Both the position numbers and the translations under genes were made by a program. 64,000 bases of DNA from CAVSRC01 sp963732845 (lineage in GTDB: Bacteria; Pseudomonadota; Alphaproteobacteria; Rhizobiales; Kaistiaceae), in NCBI GenBank assembly GCA_963732845.1, contig CAVTBE010000021.1:124001-188000 (forward strand), read 5' to 3'. Below are positions 26,988 to 36,010 of the stretch, piece by piece. Each line of letters opens with the position of its first letter. The stretch's first letter is position 1. Below the pieces are notes generated by a model that did no database searches, had not been told where the DNA came from, and worked only from the letters and a program-made list of their open reading frames with translations.

Positions 26988-27731
26988 ATGTGGTCGCCCT
27001 TGAGCCGGATCGGAAAAACCCCGGCGCTGATCGCCGCGGGCGTGCTGGCGCTGGTCGCGCTCGGCGTGATGCTCAACGGCGGCGAGGCCAATGCCGAGAA
27101 GATCGGTCCGGTGGTCGTGATTCCGCCGCCGGCCATCGACGAGCCGGCGACCAGGGCGAGCGAGACGGCGATCTTCGCCGGCGGCTGCTTCTGGGGCATC
27201 CAGGGCGTCTTCCAGCACGTCAAGGGCGTGGAAAGCGCCATTGCCGGCTATGCCGGCGGCACCGTCGACCATCCGACCTACAGCCAAGTCGGCAGCGAGA
27301 CGACCGGCCACGCCGAATCGGTCAAGGTGACCTTCGACCCGTCGCAGGTGAGCTACGGCACGCTCCTGCAGATCTTCTTCTCGGTGGCACACGACCCGAC
27401 CGAACTCAACCATCAGGGGCCGGACATGGGGCCGAGCTATCGTTCGGCGCTGTTCACCATGAGCGATGCCCAGGCGAAGGTGGCCAGCGCCTATGTCGCC
27501 CAACTCGACGCCGCCAGGCTCTTTCCGGACAAGATCGTCACCGAGGTGACGCCCTACACCAACTTCTTCCAGGCCGAGGACTATCACCAGGACGCCGCCA
27601 CCACGATCGACATCAATCCGGGTTACATCATGTTCTATGACGTGCCCAAGATCGCGGCGCTGAAGGCGACCTTCCCGGAACTCTACCGGGAAAAGCCGGT
27701 GCTGGTCTTCGCCAAGGACGCACAGGGCTGA
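26988..27731 (+). CDS. msrA: Membrane-anchored or secreted methionine-S-sulfoxide reductase MsrA
   Basis: A 247-residue MsrA. The N terminus (TPALIAAGVLALVALGVML) is a signal anchor; the catalytic domain starts IFAGGCFWGIQGVFQ with catalytic Cys at 67, then GYAGG, HAESVKVTFDP and EDYHQDAA. Resolving Cys residues near the C terminus are absent, so it may use another reductant. The ATG at 26988 has ATGGAGG 5-7 nt upstream; an ATG at 26976 would bury that site. It is paired with msrB. Confidence 0.92.
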   Translation: MWSPLSRIGKTPALIAAGVLALVALGVMLNGGEANAEKIGPVVVIPPPAIDEPATRASETAIFAGGCFWGIQGVFQHVKGVESAIAGYAGGTVDHPTYSQVGSETTGHAESVKVTFDPSQVSYGTLLQIFFSVAHDPTELNHQGPDMGPSYRSALFTMSDAQAKVASAYVAQLDAARLFPDKIVTEVTPYTNFFQAEDYHQDAATTIDINPGYIMFYDVPKIAALKATFPELYREKPVLVFAKDAQG

Positions 27732-27741
27732 GGTACCGACG

Positions 27742-28200
27742 ATGACACAGGGCCCGCATGCACCGGCCCTGTCATCCACCGCTGCCATGGCGCTGGCCGC
27801 CGCCGCGGGGTTTGCCGGATGGGCGGTGTTTTCGCTCGGCGGGCCGCGACGGGAAGCCTGGGATTCGGGCACGTGGTGGCTTGTGGTGCTGCCGTTGCTG
27901 GCGCTGGTCGCGGGCGTTCTGGGCTATCTGGCGCCGCGACGGGTCTGGCGCTGGGCGGCAGCCATCGTTGGCGGACAGGTCCTCGCCATGGTGGCGTTGC
28001 GGCCGGCGGGCACGGATCTCGGCCTGTTTCCGCTGACCGCCGCCTTTCTGCTCATCCCGCTGGGGCTGATTCTCAGTCTCCCGGCGCTGGTTGGCGGTGC
28101 GATCGCCCGGCGCCAGACCAGGGCCGGATCGCTCGCATTTCTCCGCTCCACTGGCGAGATGGATGAGCGGCGCCTATGTGCAACGCGGCACTGGCGCTGA
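27742..28200 (+). CDS. Hypothetical membrane protein
   Basis: A 152-residue protein with four predicted membrane helices (around residues 15-32, 47-63, 70-88, 95-120) and a polar Arg-rich C terminus. It starts 10 bp after msrA and 18 bp before the aldo/keto reductase, so it belongs to the same run. No family is recognised; the position suggests a membrane component linked to envelope redox repair, which is inference. Confidence 0.65.
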   Translation: MTQGPHAPALSSTAAMALAAAAGFAGWAVFSLGGPRREAWDSGTWWLVVLPLLALVAGVLGYLAPRRVWRWAAAIVGGQVLAMVALRPAGTDLGLFPLTAAFLLIPLGLILSLPALVGGAIARRQTRAGSLAFLRSTGEMDERRLCATRHWR

Positions 28201-28218
28201 CAGGAGACAGATACGGAA

Positions 28219-29244
28219 ATGCCACAGGATTCGACGGGGCAACTGCCGCACACGCGGCTCGGCCGGACCGACATGGACATCACGCGGGTCGGCTTCGGGG
28301 CATGGGCGATCGGCGGCGACTGGATATTCGGCTGGGGCGAGCAGGATGACAACAGCTCGATCGCTGCAATCCGCCATGCGGTGACGCGCGGCATCAACTG
28401 GATCGACACGGCCGCGATCTATGGCCTTGGCCACTCGGAAGAGGTGGTGGGGCGCGCGCTGAAGGAGATTCCCGCGGCCGACCGGCCCTACGTGTTCACC
28501 AAATGCGGGCTCGTCAGCGATCCGCAGAACCCAGGCGAGCGGCCGCGCCGGGTGGGTGCGGCGGAGAGCCTGCGGCGCGAGGCCGAGGCCTCGCTGAAAC
28601 GTCTCGGGGTCGAGCGCATCGACCTCTATCAGGTGCACTGGCCGAGCGAGGACGGCACGCCGGTCGAGGACTACTGGCAGACCCTTCTCGACCTGAAAAA
28701 GGAAGGCAAGGTGCGCGCCGTCGGCTTCTCCAACCACGATATCGCCCAGTTGGAGGCGGCGGAGGCGGTCGGCCATGTGGATACGCTGCAGCCGCCCTTC
28801 TCGGCGATCCGGCGGGATCTCGGCACGAACGAACTGCCATGGTGCGCGGCCCACGAAACCGGCGTCATCGTCTACAGCCCGATGCAGTCGGGCCTGCTGA
28901 CCGGGCGCTTCTCGGTCGAGCGGGCACGCGCGCTGCCGAAGAACGACTGGCGCTCGCACAACCCTGAATTCAGCGGCGAGAAGCTCGCCCGCAACCTGAA
29001 GCTCGCCGAAGGCATGGCGCCGGTCGCCAGAGCCCACGGGACGAGCGTGGCGGCGGTGGCGGTCGCTTGGACGCTGGCCTGGCCGGGGGTGACCGGTGCC
29101 ATCGTCGGCGCTCGCAGCCCCGAGCAGGTCGACGGCTGGTTCGATGCGGCCGCGCTCAGCCTGAGCGCCGATGACATGAAGGCCATCGCGGCGGCCATCG
29201 AAACCAGCGGTGCCGGGTCCGGGCCGACCCTGCCGCCGGCCTGA
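28219..29244 (+). CDS. Aldo/keto reductase
   Basis: A 341-residue AKR of the YhdN/Tas type: GFGAWAIGGDWIFGWG, INWIDTAAIYGLGHSEEVVGRAL (catalytic Asp and Tyr), KCGLV (catalytic Lys), IDLYQVHWP (His), YSPMQSGLLTG, and the NADPH-binding VGARSPEQVDGW near the C terminus. Substrate unknown. It is the last gene of the msrB-msrA run. Confidence 0.92.
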   Translation: MPQDSTGQLPHTRLGRTDMDITRVGFGAWAIGGDWIFGWGEQDDNSSIAAIRHAVTRGINWIDTAAIYGLGHSEEVVGRALKEIPAADRPYVFTKCGLVSDPQNPGERPRRVGAAESLRREAEASLKRLGVERIDLYQVHWPSEDGTPVEDYWQTLLDLKKEGKVRAVGFSNHDIAQLEAAEAVGHVDTLQPPFSAIRRDLGTNELPWCAAHETGVIVYSPMQSGLLTGRFSVERARALPKNDWRSHNPEFSGEKLARNLKLAEGMAPVARAHGTSVAAVAVAWTLAWPGVTGAIVGARSPEQVDGWFDAAALSLSADDMKAIAAAIETSGAGSGPTLPPA

Positions 29245-29260
29245 TTGGCACGCGGTTTGA

Positions 29261-29289
29261 TTGACTTGGCGGTCGGCGTCTCCTAGATA
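29261..29289 (+). promoter_or_regulatory. Likely sigma70 promoter for the ffh operon
   Basis: TTGACT at 29261-29266 and TAGATA at 29284-29289 with a 17-nt spacer, about 470 bp before ffh. Transcripts would carry a long leader with a small frame and the 42-bp repeats. Confidence 0.5.
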
Positions 29290-29410
29290 GCGGCCGACTC
29301 TGATAAGAGCCGGAAGTGCAGGAAGCCGACCGGGGCTGGGACCCCGGAGGTCAGCGTCCGCCAGCGCAGGTGCGCCCGCGGGCGCGCAACTGCTTGGAAG
29401 GATGAGAAAA

Positions 29411-29548
29411 ATGGATCGCAGCGACAACCGTTCGCGCCGCCGTGCCCCGCGCCGGGCAAAGCCCTCGCCGGTCTCCCGCGGCGAGGGCTGGATGCTGGAG
29501 GCCATGCACCACCTCCTCGATACGGCCACGGCCGACTGGCGCGCCTGA
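29411..29548 (+). CDS. Possible 45-residue small protein in the ffh leader
   Basis: The frame starts MDRSDNRSRRRAPRRAKPSP and ends LEAMHHLLDTATADWRA. A GGAAGGATGAG ribosome-site-like run lies just upstream of the ATG. The N terminus is strongly basic and the C-terminal half could form a helix. I recognise no family. It may be a real small protein or a leader peptide; support is only the start context. Confidence 0.35.
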   Translation: MDRSDNRSRRRAPRRAKPSPVSRGEGWMLEAMHHLLDTATADWRA

Positions 29549-29605
29549 CAAGAATCGCCAATCCCCGGGCTCGTCGCAGGCGAACCCGGGGACCGATACC
29601 CGCTC

Positions 29606-29744
29606 CGACCGGGAAAGCAGACAAGAGACCGCGGAGGGCCATAGGCCCGACCGGGAAAGCAGACAAGAGACCGCGGAGGGCCATGGGCCCGACCGGGAAA
29701 GCAGACAAGAGACCGTGGAGGGCCATAGGCCCGACCGGGAAAGC
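29606..29744 (+). repeat. 42-bp tandem repeat, about 3.3 copies, directly before ffh
   Basis: Units begin at 29606, 29648 and 29690 with a partial fourth at 29732; they differ by two or three bases. Each contains GGGAAAGC, GACAAGAGACCG and GGAGGGCCAT. The unit length is a multiple of three, so a frame reading GPTGKADKRPRRA per unit stays open and, from the ATG at 29683, ends at 29763, overlapping the ffh start by 8 nt. Confidence 0.92.
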
Positions 29745-29755
29745 GAAGAAGTCCA

Positions 29756-31287
<1,532 letters not shown>

Positions 31288-31291
<4 letters not shown>

Positions 31292-31590
31292 GGGGGGAGA
31301 TGACCGCCAAGGACGCCATTGCCGGCCTCGCCGAGCTGCGCGCCAGCATCGACAATATCGACGCGGCGCTGGTGCATCTGCTCGCCGAGCGCTTCAAGCT
31401 GACCAAGCAGGTCGGCGTTTATAAGGCGGCTAACGATCTCCCGCCCGCCGATTCCAAGCGCGAACAGGAGCAGCTCGGGCGCCTGCGCAAACTGGCCGAG
31501 GCGGCCGATCTCGACCCCGCCTTCGCCGAGAAGTTCTATGCCTTCATCGTCAAGGAAGTGATCCGCCATCACGAAGCGCTGCGCTCGTGA
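31288..31590 (+). CDS. Chorismate mutase (AroQ class)
   Basis: A 100-residue all-helical AroQ mutase: ELRASIDNIDAALVHLLAERFKLTKQVGVYKA, then KREQEQLGRLRKLAEAADLDPAFAEKFYAFIVKEVIRHH. The Arg/Lys residues of helix 1 and the Gln near helix 3 line the active site that turns chorismate into prephenate. Its ATG overlaps the ffh stop (ATGA); an ATG at 31300 is an alternative. This ffh-aroQ-rpsP order is common in rhizobia. Confidence 0.9.
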
Positions 31591-31628
31591 AGGTCCTGAA
31601 GCAACACCCCAAGGAGTGAGTGAACAAA

Positions 31629-32009
31629 ATGTCCCTGAAGATCCGCCTGTCCCGTGCCGGCGCCAAGAAGCGGCCGTTCTATCGCATCGTCATTGCCGAT
31701 TCGCGCTTTCCGCGCGACGGCCGCTTCATCGAGATCGTCGGCACCTATGAGCCGATCCTGCCCAAGGATCACGAGAAGCGCACGGTGCTGAACGTCGAGC
31801 GCATCCAGCACTGGTTGTCGCGTGGCGCCCAGCCGACCGACCGCGTGCTGCGCTTCCTCGATGCGGCCGGGGTGGCCAAGCGTGCCCCGCGCAACAACCC
31901 GCAGAAGGCCGAGCCCGGCAAGAAGGCGCAGGAGCGCGCCGCTGCTGCCGTTGCTGCCGCCGAGGCGGCTGCGGCCGAAGGGGCTGAGGCACCGGCCGCG
32001 GCGGGCTGA
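31629..32009 (+). CDS. rpsP: 30S ribosomal protein S16
   Basis: A 126-residue S16 starting MSLKIRLSRAGAKKRPFYRIVIADSRFPRDGRFIEIVGTYEP. The C-terminal 45 residues are a low-complexity Ala/Glu tail (ERAAAAVAAAEAAAAEGAEA), an extension seen in alphaproteobacterial S16. The ATG at 31629 fits the family; a GTG at 31620 is 9 nt upstream. Confidence 0.97.
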   Translation: MSLKIRLSRAGAKKRPFYRIVIADSRFPRDGRFIEIVGTYEPILPKDHEKRTVLNVERIQHWLSRGAQPTDRVLRFLDAAGVAKRAPRNNPQKAEPGKKAQERAAAAVAAAEAAAAEGAEAPAAAG

Positions 32010-32050
32010 AGCGGCTCGCGCCCGCGGGTTTGCTGAAAAGGGGGCGTCCG

Positions 32051-32587
32051 GTGGCGATCCCTGAGGCCCGGCGCGTCGTCGTGGGCCGCATTGGCGCCGC
32101 GCACGGCATCAAGGGCGAGGTGCGGGTGAAATCCTTCACCGCGGCGCCGCTGGACCTTGCCGCCTACAGCCCGCTGGAGGCCGCCGACGGCCGCCGCTTC
32201 GCCGTCCAGGCGGCGCGGCCGGCCGGCGCTTCGCCGGACATGCTGGTGGTGCGGTTCGAAGGCATCGACGATCGCAACGCTGCCGAAACATTGAACGGGC
32301 TCGACCTGTCGGTGCCGCGCGACCGGCTGCCCGAACCAGAGGCGGACGAGTTCTACCACGCCGACCTGATCGGGCTGGATGCAGTGACGCTGGCCGGCGC
32401 GCCGCTCGGCACGGTCGTCGCCGTGCCCAATTACGGCGCCGGCGACCTTCTCGAAATCGCGCCGCCGAAGGGACCGACCCTGCTCATTCCGTTCACGCGC
32501 GCCGTGGTGCCGGAGATCGACCTTGCGGCTCGGCGGGTGGTGGTCGATCCGCCGGTGGAGTTGGGGGATGAGGACGATGATGCCTAG
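32051..32587 (+). CDS. rimM: 16S rRNA processing protein RimM
   Basis: A 178-residue RimM: RVVVGRIGAAHGIKGEVRVKSFT at the N terminus, then the PRC-barrel half with EFYHADLIGLDAV, GAGDLLEI and LLIPFTRAVVPEIDLAARRVVVDPP. It binds S19 and assists 30S head maturation. The GTG at 32051 has AGGGGG 7-8 nt upstream and gives the usual N terminus; a TTG at 32030 is less likely. Confidence 0.94.
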   Translation: MAIPEARRVVVGRIGAAHGIKGEVRVKSFTAAPLDLAAYSPLEAADGRRFAVQAARPAGASPDMLVVRFEGIDDRNAAETLNGLDLSVPRDRLPEPEADEFYHADLIGLDAVTLAGAPLGTVVAVPNYGAGDLLEIAPPKGPTLLIPFTRAVVPEIDLAARRVVVDPPVELGDEDDDA

Positions 32588-32813
32588 CCGCTTCGCCCGC
32601 CGCGCTCACCCTCCCCTTCCGCGGAGCGATGGGGGGCTCACGTCATGTCGTCAAGGTTTCCTCGCGCGTTGCGGCGGAGAACGGCGGAGGCGTTTCGCTC
32701 TTTGCGAAACCGCTGGTGGAGCCAAGAGGTGCACAGCCTTGCTCGGAGCCCCCCTCCCTGTCCCTCCCCCGCAAGGGGGGAGGGGACGATCCTCGTGACT
32801 GCAGAGGCCGCGG
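32588..32813 (+). other. Spacer between rimM and trmD with a GC hairpin
   Basis: 226 bp without a convincing gene, unusually long for this operon. Near its 3' end (32760-32787) GTCCCTCCCCC and GGGGGGAGGGGAC can pair around a GCAA tetraloop. The frames across it give low-complexity Pro/Arg/Gly products. It looks like an inserted intergenic repeat rather than a terminator, as no U-tract follows. Confidence 0.5.
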
Positions 32814-33500
32814 ATGACCTTCCGCGCCACGGTGCTCACGCTGTTTCCGGAGATGTTTCCAGGTCCGCTCGGCGTCAGCCTGGCCGGCAAGGGGCTCGCC
32901 GACGGCCTGTGGTCGCTGGAGGTGCGCGACATCCGCGCCTCGGCGACGAGCAAGCACCGCAATGTGGACGACACACCGGCCGGCGGCGGCCCGGGCATGG
33001 TGATGCGCGCCGACGTGCTGGCGGCGGCGATCGATGCGGCGGCGGTGCCGGGCGACACGCGCCGGCGCCTGCTGATGAGCCCGCGCGGGGTGCCGTTCGA
33101 CCAGACGATGGTGGGCGAAATTGCCGCGGAAGAGGGCGTGCTGATCGTGGCCGGCCGTTTTGAGGGCGTCGACGAGCGGGTGATCGAAGGGCGCGGTCTG
33201 ACCGAGGTGTCGGTCGGGGACTACATCCTGTCGGGTGGCGAGATCGCCGCCATGGCCGTGGTCGACGCCGTTGTCCGGCTCATCCCCGGCATCATGGGCA
33301 ATGCGGACTCGGGGATCGCCGAGAGCTTTGCCGAGGGGCTGCTCGAATATCCGCACTATACGCGGCCGCAGATCTGGGAGGGTCGGCCGATCCCCGAGGT
33401 TCTGGTCTCGGGCGATCACAAGCGGATTGCCGAATGGCGGCGGGCGGAGGCCGAGCGCCTGACAGCCGCGCGCCGGCCGGACCTCGGGAGCAGGCGCTAG
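32814..33500 (+). CDS. trmD: tRNA (guanine37-N1)-methyltransferase
   Basis: A 228-residue SPOUT methyltransferase: VLTLFPEMFPGPLGVSLAGK, DDTPAGGGPGMVMR, MSPRGVPFDQ, CGRFEGVDERV-like GRFEGVDERV, and the SAM-knot VGDYILSGGEIAAMAVVDAVVRLIPG. It makes m1G37 in tRNAs. It normally precedes rplS directly; here a leftward DUF1036 gene lies between. Confidence 0.96.
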   Translation: MTFRATVLTLFPEMFPGPLGVSLAGKGLADGLWSLEVRDIRASATSKHRNVDDTPAGGGPGMVMRADVLAAAIDAAAVPGDTRRRLLMSPRGVPFDQTMVGEIAAEEGVLIVAGRFEGVDERVIEGRGLTEVSVGDYILSGGEIAAMAVVDAVVRLIPGIMGNADSGIAESFAEGLLEYPHYTRPQIWEGRPIPEVLVSGDHKRIAEWRRAEAERLTAARRPDLGSRR

Positions 33501-33542
33501 ACCGGATCGCCCCGGCGCCCGGTTTTGCGAGATGCCCGCTGC

Positions 33543-33972
33543 CTACTGCAGGTAGAAGGTCATGTCGTCACTGCGCACCCTGATCTCGCGGAAATGCTCG
33601 GTCTTCAGGCCTGCCGCCTCGCATGCCAGTTCATGCTGCTTGTCGGAATAATCGGCGTTGCGGGTCATGAAACCGTCGCTGGCGGTGCAGAACCAGCCCC
33701 CCGACTGCTTCTTTGCCGGGGGCAGCCTGCCGCCGTCGACCAGCAGATAGACGTAGGAACCGGCGAGATTGCCGGAGAGGACCGACTGGCAGTCGTCGGG
33801 GCTGATGCTCCACCAGCCCTGGGCGGTCCAGCCCTTGACGCGGTCGAAATAGCCGACGGCGACGCTCGCCCCGGTCTTGGTCTTGTTGCACAGCTTCATC
33901 CCGGCCTCGGCCGGGAACGACCAGGAGGACGGCCCCGACAAGGAGGGCGGAGGCTGCCAATGCGCGCTTCAT
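33543..33972 (-). pseudogene. DUF1036 secreted protein, frameshifted within the signal peptide
   Basis: The frame starting at 33972 gives a signal peptide MKRALAASALLVGAVLLVVP but then runs into unrelated sequence. The DUF1036 domain (AEAGMKLCNKTKTGASVAVGYF, GWWSISPDDCQSVL, YVYLLVDGG, FCTASDGF) is in another frame. Removing one G of the GGG at 33913-33915 joins them as LLVVPAEAGMKLCNKT, a normal signal-peptide junction. It is either a recent one-base insertion or a sequencing error. DUF1036 proteins are small secreted proteins of alphaproteobacteria with no known function. Confidence 0.75.
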
Positions 33973-34220
33973 GGTTACCCTTCCCGGGGCGAAATCCTGT
34001 GTGGCGGCAAGACTAATCGCAATTTCGCCGGCGGCCAGAGCTATCGACAATCAAGGTTGATTGCTGTATTGAGCGCGCCGGTTTACCGAACAGGCGGACG
34101 GACGGCCCGATAGAGGGAGACGCCCGGTTCTTATGGGATCGGCGTCGAACCTGGCCAGGCGGCGTGAGCCCTTGGGGTCGCGCTCCGGCACCGCCGTTGA
34201 GAAGAAGAAGGTCCTCACCG

Positions 34221-34634
34221 ATGTCGATTATCCAGGAGCTCGAGAAGGCGCAGGCGGCGGCGATCTTGGGCGATCGCACCATCCCCCAGTTCGCTCCCGG
34301 CGACACCGTCAAGGTAAACGTCAAGGTGACCGAGGGGACGCGCACCCGCATCCAGGCCTATGAGGGCGTGTGCATCGCGCGCGCCGGCGGCGGCCTCAAC
34401 GAAAACTTCACTGTGCGCAAGATTTCCTACGGCGAGGGCGTCGAGCGCGTCTTCCCGGTCTATTCGCCGTCGATCAATTCCATCGAGGTCGTGCGCCGCG
34501 GCAAGGTGCGCCGCGCCAAGCTCTATTATCTGCGCGGCCGGCGCGGCAAGTCGGCGCGTATTGCCGAGAAGCAGGAGCATGGCCCGCGCACGGCGGGGGT
34601 GGCCTCCAAAGCAGCGGCGGCGGCCACCGAATAG
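34221..34634 (+). CDS. rplS: 50S ribosomal protein L19
   Basis: A 137-residue L19: MSIIQELEKAQAAAILGDRTIPQFAPGDTVKV, GVCIARAGGGLNENFTVRKISYGEGVERVFPVYSPSI, VRRGKVRRAKLYYLRGRRGKSARI, with a short Ala-rich tail. It sits at the 30S-50S interface. It is separated from trmD by about 720 bp; a terminator follows at 34662. Confidence 0.97.
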   Translation: MSIIQELEKAQAAAILGDRTIPQFAPGDTVKVNVKVTEGTRTRIQAYEGVCIARAGGGLNENFTVRKISYGEGVERVFPVYSPSINSIEVVRRGKVRRAKLYYLRGRRGKSARIAEKQEHGPRTAGVASKAAAAATE

Positions 34635-34661
34635 GCATCTGTTTCTTCCGACGTGGTTCTG

Positions 34662-34688
34662 ACGGGCGGCCAGGTGCCGCCCGTTTTG
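34662..34688 (+). terminator. Intrinsic terminator after rplS
   Basis: The stem ACGGGCGGC / GCCGCCCGT with loop CAGGT is followed by TTTTG, 28 bp after the rplS stop. Confidence 0.75.
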
Positions 34689-34823
34689 TCGTGTCGCGTC
34701 GCCGGCATGTTTACCAAGTTCCCATCGAATTGGCGGGCAGGTGGTGGCTTGGCAGCGTGAAACACTATTTTGACCCTATTCACGTAGTGGGCTGACAGCA
34801 TTGTCGAGTGAGGCCGGGTAGGC

Positions 34824-35717
34824 ATGCTTTCGCGTCGGACATTCCTGAAAACGGTCGGCCTCGGTGCGGTCGGGTTCTTCGGCCTGTCGTCCTATGCCTT
34901 CGCGATCGAGCCGCGCTTCCGCCTGGTGGTGACCCGCTACCGGCTGACGCCGCCCAACTGGCCGGCGCACGGCAAGCCGCTGCGCGTGGCGGTGGTCGCC
35001 GATATCCACGCCTGCGATCCGTGGATGCCGCTGTCGCGCGTCGCCGAGATCGTCGCGGTGACCAACAGCCTCGAACCCGACGTGACGCTGCTGCTCGGCG
35101 ACTACGTTCCGGGCCTGCGCCGCTTCCGCACCTCGGTGGTGCCGCCGGCCGAATGGGGCCGGGCGCTGGCCGATCTGTCGGCGCCGCTCGGCGTCTACGG
35201 CGTCATCGGCAATCACGACTGGTGGCACGACGTCGCCGGCGTGCGTTCCGCTTTCGATGCCAACAAGCTGCCGCTGATGGAAAACGACGTGGTGCGGCTG
35301 GAACCGAAGGACGGGCCCGCCGTCTGGCTGATCGGCCTCGGCGACCAGCTCGCCCATCCGCTCGGCGACGGCGAGTTCCGTGGCGAGGACGATCTGCCGG
35401 GGACACTCGCCCGCATCCCCGAGGACGGCGCGCCGATCCTGCTGATGGCGCACGAGCCGGACATATTCCCGCGGGTGCCGGAGCGGGTAAGCCTGACGAT
35501 TTCGGGCCATACCCATGGCGGGCAGGTGGACCTGCCGTTCATCGGCCGGCTGGTGGTGCCCTCCGAATACGGCCAGCGCTACGCCTACGGGCACGTGGTC
35601 GAGAACGACCGCCACCTGATCGTGTCGGGCGGGCTCGGCTGCTCGGTGCTGCCGGTGCGGCTGGGGGTGCCGCCGGAGATCGTGCTGATCGAACTCGGCG
35701 GGACGGCAAGCGTCTGA
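34824..35717 (+). CDS. Exported metallophosphoesterase
   Basis: A 297-residue calcineurin-like phosphoesterase. The N terminus RRTFLKTVGLGAVGFFGLSSYAFA resembles a Tat signal or anchor. The metal site motifs are in order: VADIHAC (D-x-H), LLLGDY (GD), GNHDWW (GNH), MAHEPD and SGHTHGGQ (GHxH). It matches the YkuE/UDP-diacylglucosamine-like group that acts on the outer face of the membrane. Substrate unknown; stand-alone gene. Confidence 0.9.
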   Translation: MLSRRTFLKTVGLGAVGFFGLSSYAFAIEPRFRLVVTRYRLTPPNWPAHGKPLRVAVVADIHACDPWMPLSRVAEIVAVTNSLEPDVTLLLGDYVPGLRRFRTSVVPPAEWGRALADLSAPLGVYGVIGNHDWWHDVAGVRSAFDANKLPLMENDVVRLEPKDGPAVWLIGLGDQLAHPLGDGEFRGEDDLPGTLARIPEDGAPILLMAHEPDIFPRVPERVSLTISGHTHGGQVDLPFIGRLVVPSEYGQRYAYGHVVENDRHLIVSGGLGCSVLPVRLGVPPEIVLIELGGTASV

Positions 35718-35773
35718 GGCGGCCGCCCGCACCGGCGATTGTTTCTGCCCGCGCCTGTTGCTATCTAGACGCA

Positions 35774-35929
35774 ATGAAATCCGCCATTTTGCACAAGACC
35801 GGACGGACTATTGCGCGCGGCCGGCGCCTGCGCGGCAGCTTGGATTTTGTCGCCATCGCCGACCGGGAGCGCATGCCATGGCGGTTCCTGGCCCGGCACA
35901 TCGCCGTCGACGGCCTTCTGGCGGCCTGA
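35774..35929 (+). CDS. Small basic protein of unknown function
   Basis: A 51-residue frame: MKSAILHKTGRTIARGRRLR at the start and ERMPWRFLARHIAVDGLLAA at the end. It is basic with a possible C-terminal amphipathic helix. It lies between the metallophosphoesterase and leuC, 81 bp before leuC. No clear ribosome site is seen, so it may not be translated. Confidence 0.3.
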   Translation: MKSAILHKTGRTIARGRRLRGSLDFVAIADRERMPWRFLARHIAVDGLLAA

Positions 35930-36010
35930 TTCCGCCGGCCGAAGGGCCGGCAGGCACCGGCCGAACGCCTTCGGGCGAACATCCCATTCCCATCAGCAGG
36001 AACCGCAGTC

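Noticed and set aside
29606..29744. Regular 42-bp repeats as a possible CRISPR array
   Set aside because: The units are contiguous without spacers and no cas genes are present.
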